From Paraburkholderia sp. (GTDB taxonomy: Bacteria > Pseudomonadota > Gammaproteobacteria > Burkholderiales > Burkholderiaceae), in contig NZ_JAPWKB010000005.1 of the NCBI RefSeq assembly GCF_028283785.1, positions 1-64,000 of the forward strand: DNA of 64,000 nt. The letters are read 5' to 3'. Shown one piece after another: positions 8,983 through 17,312 of the stretch. The notes under the pieces are model-generated. The model did not search any database and was not told the DNA's origin. It saw only the letters and a program-made list of their open reading frames with translations. Each line of letters opens with the position of its first letter. Position 1 is the first letter of the stretch. Both the position numbers and the translations under genes were made by a program.

Positions 8983-9261
8983 TCAGATGCGACGCGCGCA
9001 CCGCGACGCACGCCGCTTGCCGGCACACAGCCAGCGAAGCCACCCGGCGAACCCCAGCAGCACGAGTCCGGCACCGCCGAGCACCGGCTCGCGGAGCGTC
9101 AGCAGCGCGACGAACGTGAACCCGCGCGCGCCCGACAGCAATGCGAAGCCCGCGATCATCGCCGTGAGCGTGGCGAGGCGCGCGCCGGCTGCATCGCGCG
9201 GTCGTTTCAGCGCCGTTCTGAACGCGTGCGTCAGCGACTGTACCGGTTCGAAGCTGTCCAT
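8983..9261 (-). CDS. Small putative membrane protein (92 aa)
   Basis: The family is unknown to me. Two hydrophobic stretches (about residues 31-52 and 60-78) suggest two membrane helices, and the tail is rich in Arg and Cys (LCAGKRRASRCARRI). GAGGAG sits about 6 bp before the ATG, which supports real translation. It starts 34 bp after the stop of the truncated SnoaL-like gene and is probably cotranscribed with it. Confidence 0.6.
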   Translation of the reverse strand: MDSFEPVQSLTHAFRTALKRPRDAAGARLATLTAMIAGFALLSGARGFTFVALLTLREPVLGGAGLVLLGFAGWLRWLCAGKRRASRCARRI

Positions 9262-9295
9262 GTTGTGCTCCTCGAATGCGTCGTGGCAAGCGCGG

Positions 9296-9541
9296 TCACG
9301 CAGCGTGGGCTGCGTCGTCGACGAAGCCGGTCACCGTGCGGCGAAAGACGTGATGCGGGAAACGTTCGTGGACCACGCGGATCATCGCGTCGATGCCGTC
9401 GTGGCCATCGCCCGCCAGCAGCGGATCGAAATAAACGGCGTTCGCCGTCGACGTTGCCGCGATCAGCGCGCGACGACGCGCCGCGTCGGTTTCATTCCAC
9501 GCGTCGAAGTAGCGGTCGATCGGTTCGGTATGCGTATTCAT
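9296..9541 (-). CDS. Truncated SnoaL/NTF2-like protein
   Basis: This 81-residue protein begins MNTHTEPIDRYFDAWNETDA, with ALIAATSTANAVYFDPLLAGDGHDGIDAMI further on. This is the typical N-terminal half of NTF2-like (SnoaL) proteins, which usually run to about 120-150 residues. After FRRTVTGFVDD the homology stops and the frame closes within six codons, so the C-terminal beta-sheet is missing. GGAGT lies 5 bp before the ATG. The product may be a remnant that no longer folds as a complete cone. Confidence 0.65.
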   Translation of the reverse strand: MNTHTEPIDRYFDAWNETDAARRRALIAATSTANAVYFDPLLAGDGHDGIDAMIRVVHERFPHHVFRRTVTGFVDDAAHAA

Positions 9542-9746
9542 CGTTGACTCCTTGCACGGGGTGCACGGGCGCGACGCATTGCAAACACGGCGTTTGCTGC
9601 GGGCCTGGAGTCAAGATTCGAAGATTCGGCGATGCACGTCGATTACGTGCGAGGTAAAACCCCGCGCGCGGATCGACGGATCGGTGTGAATCGATACGAC
9701 TGGCGACGCGATGCGCGAAAGCGCAGCACGCGTGATGCTTTAAGCG

Positions 9747-9986
9747 TTACGCGTGACCTTGCGCGTGCCACGCGTCGATGTCGGTGCGTGCTCGATGTTC
9801 GAGCGCACTCAACGCCATCAACGGGTCGATCTTCGCGCGCGGAATCAGCAATTCGACGGCCTCGGGCGCGCCTTTTTCGATGTCGCCATCCGTACGCTCG
9901 ATCGCGGCACGGCACAGCCACTGAACGCCAAGATCGTCCGCGACGACATCGGCGGTAACACGAAAATTACGATGATCGAAAGTCAT
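9747..9986 (-). CDS. Small conserved hypothetical protein (79 aa)
   Basis: I do not recognise a named domain. The sequence (MTFDHRNFRVTADVVADDLG...) looks like a short beta-rich domain with a C-terminal helix and no membrane segment. I chose the ATG at 9986 because GGAGGG is 4 bp upstream; an in-frame ATG 18 bp earlier lacks a site. The gene is monocistronic, with about 200 bp of non-coding sequence on each side. Confidence 0.65.
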   Translation of the reverse strand: MTFDHRNFRVTADVVADDLGVQWLCRAAIERTDGDIEKGAPEAVELLIPRAKIDPLMALSALEHRARTDIDAWHAQGHA

Positions 9987-10230
9987 ACAACCCTCCAGAA
10001 ACATTACATATCAAGGTCCCCGAAAGGTTTAAGCGGGGACTTCAAAAAGCGTATCACGGGTGTCCGTTCGCCTGCTTCGAGCCGGGCATTTTCTGTAACG
10101 CGCGGTATCAAACCGCTTAGTGATCCGTGCGGTGTTGGCGGTTGTCAGAACGGCGCTCGGCGCGTGGCGGCGGGCGGATATTGACCTGTGAGGTAATGGT
10201 TTTGCCCACGCGGTTGGCTATCATCGTTTC

Positions 10231-11085
10231 ATGAGCACACTGTCATCTCCGATCCGTCCCGGCGCGCCGCAGATGCCACCGGCCAGCCGCAGCGTCGGCG
10301 ATCTGCTGCGCGAGTGGCGTCAGCGAAGGCGGATGAGCCAACTCCTGCTCGCTGCCGAAGCCGATATTTCGACGCGTCATCTGAGCTTCGTCGAATCGGG
10401 CCGCGCGCTGCCGAGCCGGGAAATGGTGATGCATCTCGCCGAACGTCTCGACGTGCCGCTGCGGGAACGCAACACGTTGCTGGTCGCGGCCGGTTACGCA
10501 CCGCTTTTTCGCGAGCGCCCGCTGACCGATCCGCAACTCGCCGCCGCGCGCGATGCGGTGAACCTCGTGTTGAAAGGGCACGAACCGTATCCGGCACTCG
10601 CGATCGACCGTCACTGGAATATTGTCGCGACGAATGGCGCGTTGGGCGTGCTGACCGCGGGCGTCAGCGGCGCGCTGCTCGAAGCGCCGGTCAACGCGTT
10701 GCGGCTGAGTCTGCATCCGGACGGCGTCGCGCCGTCGATCGTCAACTGGCACGCGTGGCGCGCGCATGTGCTCAACCGGCTGCAACGTCAGATCGACGTC
10801 AGCGGCGACCCGGTGCTCGCCGCCTTGCGCGACGAACTGGCCGGCTATCCCGCGCCGCCAGGCGCCGCCACCGCCGACGACACCGTCGCGCAGATCGCCG
10901 AGCAGGTTGCCGTTCCGCTGCGGGTGCGAACGTCGTCGGGCGTGCTGTCGTTCTTCAGTACGACGACGGTATTCGGCACGCCGGTCGACGTCACGCTGTC
11001 GGAACTGGCGATTGAAGCGTTCTTCCCCGCCGACGCCGCGACCGCCGCCGCACTGCGACAGGCCGCCGATGCGCTTCGTCTGTAA
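10231..11085 (+). CDS. XRE-family regulator with MmyB-like ligand-binding domain
   Basis: This 284-residue protein has an N-terminal Cro/C1-type helix-turn-helix (about 22-78: VGDLLREWRQRRRMSQLLLA...STRHLSFVESGRALPS). A MmyB-like PAS-type domain (about 100-280) follows, containing PYPALAIDRHWNIVATN and a C-terminal FFSTTTVFGTPVDVTLSELA. Such proteins are cytoplasmic DNA-binding sensors of mostly unknown ligands. The gene precedes a 770-bp region with repeated TTACAAA sites and flhDC. A regulatory link between them is inference only. Confidence 0.9.
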   Translation: MSTLSSPIRPGAPQMPPASRSVGDLLREWRQRRRMSQLLLAAEADISTRHLSFVESGRALPSREMVMHLAERLDVPLRERNTLLVAAGYAPLFRERPLTDPQLAAARDAVNLVLKGHEPYPALAIDRHWNIVATNGALGVLTAGVSGALLEAPVNALRLSLHPDGVAPSIVNWHAWRAHVLNRLQRQIDVSGDPVLAALRDELAGYPAPPGAATADDTVAQIAEQVAVPLRVRTSSGVLSFFSTTTVFGTPVDVTLSELAIEAFFPADAATAAALRQAADALRL

Positions 11086-11855
11086 CACCAACGGGCATTA
11101 CAAACGCGGGTTTTAATTAGCGGTTCTAGCGACTGGCGTTTTTTACAAAACTCACGGGCCGTTGTGGATGATTGCTGCCTGCAACCGTGACCGACGGTGA
11201 ACCGATGCCCGTCGGCGCGCCCATCGGTTCGCCTATCGCGATTTTCGGGTTTTGTAATATTCGCCGGCTCGCCCACTTCCCGCCGTCCGTGAGGACCTCA
11301 ATTCGTTACAAATGCACGGTACTTTTTGCCGGATTTGTCACAATTATCTTTCCATTTGTAACTCGACTTCGTTACAAACATGCCGATCCGTTAGCGCCCC
11401 TGTTTTCATTTCATATAAGTACTAATTACCTCATCTGTTTTGCTCACCGGTTTTAAATTGAAGGACGGTCGTCCTAATTGAATATTGTCGGAAGATTTAC
11501 TAATATCTCCATATCAATTCTTAAAACCCTTTGCAGACAATGCTTTACGGTAATTAACAGAATTCTTCATACAACGGATACAGGGTTTTCTCGAAGTCAA
11601 ATCAGAGAAGGAAAACATTACCGATTTCGACTGTTGCTTTTTGATAAATTTTTTTGAGAAAGGCATTGCATTCCGATTCTGGTGTTCATACAATTCGCTC
11701 CAAGGTGTTACGAGATGTAACGCACTGTAGCAAGTAGTAAGTCACTGCCTTGACCCGGTCGTGACCTGTCGCCGAAGAAGTGAAGCGTCGGCGAGGCATA
11801 ACAGATAAACGGCACAAAGCCGACATGTAATTCGGGGCTTCGGAATTCTTTAGAA
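11086..11855. other. 770-bp AT-rich control region upstream of flhDC
   Basis: No gene is convincing. Base composition falls well below the surrounding DNA, with many A/T tracts between about 11330 and 11690. It holds six TTACAAA/TTTGTAA sites (listed separately), a GTTAC/GTAAC inverted repeat (11707-11721), and a GGACG/CGTCC repeat near 11465. Long AT-rich leaders are typical of flagellar master-operon promoters and of DNA bound by H-NS-like proteins. Confidence 0.6.
11098..11378. promoter_or_regulatory. Array of TTACAAA / TTTGTAA sites
   Basis: Exact copies lie at 11098, 11143, 11251 (inverted), 11306, 11355 (inverted) and 11372. The last two form a perfect inverted repeat, TTTGTAAC-N8-GTTACAAA (11355-11378). 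TTCGTTACAAA occurs twice (11302 and 11368). Such density within 280 bp of a high-GC genome suggests an operator array for a regulator, possibly the adjacent XRE protein or a regulator of flhDC. Confidence 0.5.
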
Positions 11856-12176
11856 ATGGACCGTAGCAGCGAGACGCTGGATTCAATCCGCGAAATCAAT
11901 CTGTCGTACATCATGCTCGCGCAGCGCATGCTGCGTGAGGACAAGCCGGTCGGGATGTTCCGTCTGGGTTTGTCGCTGGAACTGGCTGACCTGCTGGCGG
12001 GGCTGTCGCTCGCGCAGATCGTCAAGCTCGCAGCCTCCGATCAGCTGTTGTGCTTCTTCCGCTTTAACGATCACGCGATGCTGTCCGCGTTGACCCAAAG
12101 CGCCAAGAATGCAGATGTGGCGCCGACCCACGCCGCCATCCTGCTTGCCGGCCAGCCGGCCGAGCAGTTCGCCTGA
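11856..12176 (+). CDS. flhD: Flagellar transcriptional regulator FlhD
   Basis: This 106-residue protein matches FlhD over its full length: IREINLSYIMLAQRMLREDK, MFRLGLSLELADLLAGLSL, QIVKLAASDQLLCFFRF and ILLAGQP. C66 corresponds to the conserved cysteine linking FlhD dimers in E. coli. FlhD4C2 activates class II flagellar promoters and other genes. flhC follows after 17 bp. No mot, che or fli genes are in the window, so this is an isolated copy. The Shine-Dalgarno site is weak. Confidence 0.95.
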   Translation: MDRSSETLDSIREINLSYIMLAQRMLREDKPVGMFRLGLSLELADLLAGLSLAQIVKLAASDQLLCFFRFNDHAMLSALTQSAKNADVAPTHAAILLAGQPAEQFA

Positions 12177-12193
12177 CGCGCCCGGAGATGACC

Positions 12194-12772
12194 ATGCTCA
12201 AACGCAGCCTCACCGAAGACGCGCAGGAAGTGTTTCGCGCAATCGCACTGATCGAACTCGGCGCACGCATGCAGGTGCTCGAAAGCGAGCTGACGCTGTC
12301 GCGCGACCGGATGATCCGGCTGTATCGCGAAGTGAAGGGCAATTCGCCGCCCAAGGGCATGCTGCCGTTTTCGGCGGACTGGTACATGACGTGGCTCGCG
12401 AACATCCACGCATCGCTGTTCTACAACACGTACCTGTTTCTGAAGAACGAAGCGAAGTGCTCGCATCTGGACGCGCTGACCAAGGGCTACCGGCTGTATC
12501 TGGAGCACTGCCGTCACAGCGACACCGAACCGGTGCTCGACCTGACGCGTGCATGGACGCTGGTGCGTTTCTTCGACGCCAACATCCTTCAGATGACGAA
12601 ATGCTGCCGCTGCACGGGCAAGTTCGTCGCGCACAAGCATGATCTGCAGCACAACGTGGTGTGTGGCGCGTGCCAGCCGCCGTCGCGTGCGGGCAAGACC
12701 AAGAAGGCTGCGGCCGCTGCGAAGCAGCAGGAACTGAACGCCGCCGCAGAAGCGATGCCGAAAGCCGCTTAA
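12194..12772 (+). CDS. flhC: Flagellar transcriptional regulator FlhC
   Basis: This 192-residue DNA-binding subunit of FlhD4C2 is recognised by ELGARMQVLESELTLSRDRM, KGMLPFSADWYMTW and LTRAWTLVRF. The zinc cysteines C137, C140, C157 and C160 (CCRC...VCGACQPPSR) fall at the same spacing as in E. coli FlhC. I chose ATG 12194 because GGAG (12183-12186) is 7 bp upstream; the ATG at 12188 is too close. The C-terminal tail is Ala/Lys-rich. It forms an operon with flhD. No structural flagellar genes are nearby. Confidence 0.95.
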   Translation: MLKRSLTEDAQEVFRAIALIELGARMQVLESELTLSRDRMIRLYREVKGNSPPKGMLPFSADWYMTWLANIHASLFYNTYLFLKNEAKCSHLDALTKGYRLYLEHCRHSDTEPVLDLTRAWTLVRFFDANILQMTKCCRCTGKFVAHKHDLQHNVVCGACQPPSRAGKTKKAAAAAKQQELNAAAEAMPKAA

Positions 12773-12829
12773 CCCACGCATCACAGTCGTACGCGCAACG
12801 CATCGCGCCGGCCCGTCCGGGTCCACGCG

Positions 12830-12862
12830 AAAAAAAAGCGGAAGGTCGGTCACCTCCCGCTT
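12830..12862 (-). terminator. Intrinsic terminator of the Nramp gene (minus strand)
   Basis: Read on the minus strand, AAGCGGGAGGT pairs with ACCTTCCGCTT (one wobble) and is followed by about eight T residues. It lies between convergent flhC and mntH. Confidence 0.8.
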
Positions 12863-12922
12863 CGCATCCCAGGTTTCACATCACACGTTTCACTTCCGAA
12901 GTCCGCAGCCTGACCCGTCCTG

Positions 12923-14251
12923 TCAGGCTGCTCCCCCAAACGTCTGCACCACCAGCCACAGGTTCGCCACGCTGATCAGCACGAACAGCGTCCACGCGAG
13001 CATCCGCGTCGGCACGCGGTTGACGAATTGCCCCATCAGCTTGCGGTCGTTGGTCATACGGATCAGCGGATACAGCGCGAACGGCAATTGCAGGCTCAAC
13101 ACCACCTGACTCGCCACGAGCAGTTTTCCGACCGCGCCGTTGCCGAGCATCTGCACGCCAATCAACGCGGGAATCAACGCCAGCGCACGCGTGATAAAGC
13201 GCCGCTGCCAGCACGGAATCTTCAGTTTCAGGAAGCCTTCCATGATCACCTGCCCCGCCACCGTTCCGGTGAAAGTCGAGCTTTGCCCCGACGCCAGAAG
13301 CGTGACCGCGAACAGTACCGCGGCAAAACCGGTGCCGACGATCGGCGCGAGCAACTGATACGCGTGTTCGATGTCGGTGACTTCGTGATGACCGGTTGCA
13401 TGGAACGCAGCGGCCGCAAGCATCAGGATGGCCGCGTTGATCAGCAGCGCGAGCACCAGCGACACGATCGTATCGATCCGCGAATAACCGATTGCCTGCG
13501 CGATGCTCGCCGGATCGCGCTTGACCGCGCGCGTCTGCACGATCGACGAATGCAGATACAGGTTATGCGGCATCACGGTCGCGCCGAGAATGCCGATCGC
13601 GAGGTACATCGGTTCGCGCGAACTCAAGGTTTCCCACGACGGAATCAGCCCTTGCACGACCGACGGCCAGTGCGGCTTCACCATCGCCAGTTCGATGATG
13701 TACCCAACGCCGATGGTCGCGATCAACGCGAGAATGATCGCTTCGAGATCGCGGAAATTCTTGCCCTTCAGGCCGAGCACGATCAGCGTATCGAACGCGG
13801 TCAGGATCACGCCGACCGTCAGCGAACACTTGAAGAGCAAATGAAACGCGAGCGCGCCGCCCAGCACTTCGGCGAGATCGCAGGCAATGATCGACAGTTC
13901 GGCGAGCAGCCACTGCCCTTTCGCGACCAGCGGCGAGTAGCGCTGCCGCGACAACTGCGCGAGATCCTGATTCGTGACGATGCCAAGCCGCATGCTCAGG
14001 CATTGCAGCGCCATCGCCGCGAGACTCGACAGCACGACGACGAACAGCAGACTATAGCCGTAGCGCGAGCCGGCTTCGATATCGGTCGCCCAGTTGCCCG
14101 GGTCCATATAACCGATCGAAATCAGCAGTCCCGGACCCGCGAATTGCAGGATTTTTTTCCAGAACGAAACGCCTTGCGGCACGGCGACCGAGCCCTGTAC
14201 TTCGGACGGGCAGAACGGCGCTGTGGCAGTGGTGGGTAATTTGAACGGCAA
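12923..14251 (-). CDS. mntH: Nramp-family Mn2+/divalent metal transporter
   Basis: This protein of about 442 residues is a proton-coupled importer of Mn(II) and related metals. The two family motifs are present: MDPGNWATDIEAG in the first helix and MPHNLYLHSS in the sixth; about 11 hydrophobic segments are visible. No ATG exists before the first motif. I chose the TTG at 14251 (LPFKLPTTATAPF) because AGGGG is about 8 bp upstream; another TTG at 14299 is possible. The gene follows the monooxygenase-like gene closely. No MntR or Fur box was identified. Confidence 0.9.
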   Translation of the reverse strand: MPFKLPTTATAPFCPSEVQGSVAVPQGVSFWKKILQFAGPGLLISIGYMDPGNWATDIEAGSRYGYSLLFVVVLSSLAAMALQCLSMRLGIVTNQDLAQLSRQRYSPLVAKGQWLLAELSIIACDLAEVLGGALAFHLLFKCSLTVGVILTAFDTLIVLGLKGKNFRDLEAIILALIATIGVGYIIELAMVKPHWPSVVQGLIPSWETLSSREPMYLAIGILGATVMPHNLYLHSSIVQTRAVKRDPASIAQAIGYSRIDTIVSLVLALLINAAILMLAAAAFHATGHHEVTDIEHAYQLLAPIVGTGFAAVLFAVTLLASGQSSTFTGTVAGQVIMEGFLKLKIPCWQRRFITRALALIPALIGVQMLGNGAVGKLLVASQVVLSLQLPFALYPLIRMTNDRKLMGQFVNRVPTRMLAWTLFVLISVANLWLVVQTFGGAA

Positions 14252-14305
14252 GCGTGAAGCCCCTGAGATCGATGAACATGCGGCGACCGCGCGCCGCAAA
14301 CGGCC

Positions 14306-15533
14306 TCAAGTGTACAAAGAAAACTCCGGCAGTGTCCCGTTCAGCGCGTAGCGCCCGACGTCGCGAATCCGGTAGTCGAGCGGGTCGTGCAGCGTATGCA
14401 CGCGCGCATTGCGCCAGAAGCGGTCGAGCGCGAGCGGTGCGTGCGTGGCACGCGCGCCGCACGCATCGAACAGTTTCTCGCCGATATCGAGCGCCGCGCG
14501 ATGCGGCAAGAATCTTCGCCTCCGACACCGCCAGCGCGACATGCGCGCGTTCGTCGCCGGTCACGGCCGCGCCGCGCCGCCATGCGTCGTCGAGCATCCG
14601 CGCGGCGCGGTCGGCGAGCGCTTCGGCGGCGATCGTCTGCACCCGCATCTCGCCGAAACGCGCGAGCAGATACGGGTCGTCGGTGGCTTTTTCGACGCCG
14701 GAACTGATCCACGGCCGACCATACTTCGTCACGTATTCGCGTGCTTCGGCCAGCGCACCCTGCGCAATTCCGACGAACAGATTGGTCAGCACCAGTTGCG
14801 ATACCAGCGTGCGCAACGTCGCATGCGGCGTCGGCGGCACTTCCGAACGATGCAGCACTTCGTCCGCCATCACGATCACATTGTTGAACGACACGCTGCC
14901 GCTATCGGTTTGCCGTTGACCGATCGGGTCCCAGTCTTCGTTGACGGTAATGCCTTCGCGCGACGTCGGCACGACCGCGACAACCGGTTTGCCCGTCGCC
15001 GGGTCCAGCGCGGACAGCGTCATCATCGTCGAGCCGCGCGTGCCCGAGCAAAAGCCCTTTACGCCGCTGATCCGGTAGCCGCCGGCAGCGTCGCCGCTTT
15101 CGGCCGTGGCAGTCGCGATCAGACGCGTATCGAGCGGATTCACCGCATTGCCCCACCACCAGTTGCGCTCGACGGTGCCGCGCAGATACCGTTCGCGTTG
15201 CGCCTGATTGCCCCACACATCTACGCTGACGATCTGCAAACACTGAAAGCCCAACAGATGCGCAAGCGCGCTGTCCACGCTCGCAATCTGACGGATCGTC
15301 TCGTAGACGACCGGCCACGGCGCGCCCTGTCCGCCGAATTCTTGCGGGACGGCAATCGTCAGCAGACCGGCATCGGCGATCCATTGTTTCTCCTGCGACG
15401 CATGCCCGCCGTCCCGGTCGCGCTGCGCGGCGCTCGCGCGCAATGCGCCGAGCAAGCCCGACAGATCGCGCGAAGGTGAAGGGGAAGGTGACGACTGCGA
15501 CGAAGGTAAAGCGACATCATGCTGCGGGTTCAT
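14306..15533 (-). pseudogene. Acyl-CoA dehydrogenase-like flavin monooxygenase (SfnB/DszC type), single-base frameshift
   Basis: The N-terminal 340 residues run from MNPQHDVAL to AVSEAKILA and look like the DszC/SfnB branch of the acyl-CoA dehydrogenase fold, whose members use reduced flavin to oxidise organosulfur compounds. The natural C-terminus (HRAALDIGEKLFDACGARAT to GTLPEFSLYT) is in another frame, and the break lies near 14502-14510. The full span is 1228 nt; removing one base gives 409 codons including stop, the normal family length. Unrepaired, translation runs on into mntH sequence. GGAG precedes the ATG. Real decay and sequencing error are both possible. Confidence 0.82.
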
Positions 15534-15716
15534 GCGTGCTCCGTGTGGGCGCCTGACGGGACGGACCGCGATAGTATGCGCGAAATCGGCCCGACGGCCC
15601 GCCCGATCATAGAAGCGCGATCACGTCGGAGCCACCAACGGATTATCGGAAGCAAATCGCAAATCGCGATATATCCGACGCGTTCCGCTTCGATCATGCC
15701 TTCCGGAAATGCAAAC

Positions 15717-15743
15717 GGGGCGCAAGAAAACCGCTTGCGCCCC
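15717..15743 (-). terminator. Hairpin downstream of the efflux operon
   Basis: GGGGCGCAAG and CTTGCGCCCC form a perfect 10-bp stem with a 7-nt loop, 58 bp beyond the stop of the outer-membrane gene. The T tract on the minus strand is short (GTTTGCATTT), so termination strength is uncertain. Confidence 0.6.
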
Positions 15744-15800
15744 GCCTGTCTACTACCTGCTCATCAAACGTCGATCACACGTTTACAGCCTGTTTCAAGG

Positions 15801-17306
15801 CTATTTCTGTGCAATCTGCGCCGGTGTGCCGGTTGCTTTCATGTCGCCCCAACCGCCGCCGAGCGCGCGAATCAGATTGACCGTCGATACCGCCTGCGTG
15901 CCCGCCAGATGACTCGCCTGCAATTGCGTCAGCAGCACCGAACGCTCGCTGTCGATCACATCCAGATAGCTGACCTGCCCTTCCTTGTACTGCGTTTGCG
16001 ACAGATGCGACGCGCGTTGCGATGCGACCACCGCATCGTTCTGCTCGCGCATCTGATCGTCGAGCAGACGCAGATCGGCCAGGTTGTCCTCGACTTCGCG
16101 GAACGCCACCAGCACCTGCTGACGATACTGCGCGACATCCTCGTCGTACTTGCCGCGCGCTTGCGCAAGACCCGCCTTACGACGACCACCGTCGAAAATC
16201 GGCATCGTCAGTGCGGTACCGGCCAGCGGCCCGAGCAGGAACGTACGGCTCGACCACATGAACAGATCGGCCAGCGTCGCCGATTCGAAGCCGAGTCCGC
16301 CGGTAATGTCGAGCTTAGGGAAAAACGCCGACTTCGCGACACCGACCCGCGCATTCGCCGCCGCCATCGCACGTTCCGCCGCCGCGACATCCGGACGACG
16401 TTCGAGCAATGCCGAAGGCAAACCCGCCGGTACACGCACCGTCATTTGCGCGAGCGGCGTTTCCGGGAACGAGAAGTCCGCCGGCGGCTTGCCGAGCAAA
16501 ATAGCGAGGCTATGCTCGGACGCCGCGCGTTGACGCGCCACGCCGACCGCATCGGCACGCGCGCTCGACAGCTCATTGCGCGCCCGCGACACATCCAGCT
16601 CGCTGATATCGCCTTCCTTGAAACGCTGTTCGACCAGCTTCAGCGTATCTTCGCGCAGCGTCACGGTACGGCGATACAATTCCTGATCCGTATCGAGCTC
16701 GCGCAACTGGAAGTAGTTCTGCGCCACGTCCGCCTGCAACGACAACTGCACCGAACGGAACAGCGCTTCGCTCTGCTGCTCGTCGGCCTTCGCCGCGTTG
16801 ACCGTCGTGCTGACCCGCCCGAACAGATCCGCCTCGTACGACACGGCGCCCTGCGCGCGCCACAGCGTCTGATTGACGCCGCTCGCGCTGTCCGGCAGGA
16901 ATTGCGACGCCGGCGACGCCCTTTCGCGAGTCGGGCCGAAGCCCGCATCGATCTGCGGGAACCACGCCGAACGTGCGCTCTGCTGAACCGCCCGCGCCTG
17001 CTGCACGCGTGCGGCGGCGGCCTTCAGATCCTGATTCGCATCGGCGGCCTGTTTCTCCAGACCGTCCAGCGTGGTGTCACCGAACACCGTCCACCATTCG
17101 CCGCGCAATGCGTCGTCGGACGGTTCGGCGGCTTTCCACGTGCCCGCGTCCTGCGTCGACAACGGCGCTTCCTTGAATGCGGCAGGCGTAGCGACCTCGG
17201 CACGCTGATAGGTCGGCTCGACCGAACACGCGGCGAGCAGCGCAACCAGCAATCCGCTCGCAGCGGCACGGCCCCAACCGCTTAAAGAACTCATCTGTTT
17301 CATCAT
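15801..17306 (-). CDS. opcM: RND efflux outer-membrane factor lipoprotein (OpcM/OprC-like, NodT family)
   Basis: This protein of about 500 residues is the TolC-like channel of a tripartite pump. It has a lipoprotein signal peptide with lipobox LLAACSVEP. NodT-family features include EWWTVFGDTTLDGLEKQAADAN, two internal repeats with long helices, and the LERRPDVAAAERAMAAANA signature. Two ATGs are adjacent (17306 and 17303) behind AGGAGG; the second has the better spacing. It starts 6 bp after the pump gene stop and is the last gene of llpE-ceoA-ceoB-opcM. The name is by synteny and may equal oprC in other species. Confidence 0.9.
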   Translation of the reverse strand: MMKQMSSLSGWGRAAASGLLVALLAACSVEPTYQRAEVATPAAFKEAPLSTQDAGTWKAAEPSDDALRGEWWTVFGDTTLDGLEKQAADANQDLKAAAARVQQARAVQQSARSAWFPQIDAGFGPTRERASPASQFLPDSASGVNQTLWRAQGAVSYEADLFGRVSTTVNAAKADEQQSEALFRSVQLSLQADVAQNYFQLRELDTDQELYRRTVTLREDTLKLVEQRFKEGDISELDVSRARNELSSARADAVGVARQRAASEHSLAILLGKPPADFSFPETPLAQMTVRVPAGLPSALLERRPDVAAAERAMAAANARVGVAKSAFFPKLDITGGLGFESATLADLFMWSSRTFLLGPLAGTALTMPIFDGGRRKAGLAQARGKYDEDVAQYRQQVLVAFREVEDNLADLRLLDDQMREQNDAVVASQRASHLSQTQYKEGQVSYLDVIDSERSVLLTQLQASHLAGTQAVSTVNLIRALGGGWGDMKATGTPAQIAQK

Positions 17307-17312
17307 TCCTCC

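Noticed and set aside
11172..11456. A 94-codon plus-strand frame in the flhDC upstream region
   Set aside because: No ribosome-binding site and no recognisable protein features; it overlaps the operator-like sites.
12905..12931. Inverted repeat GCAGCCTGAC...GTCAGGCTGC at the mntH stop codon
   Set aside because: Neither strand has a T tract, and a better terminator for mntH lies at 12830-12862.
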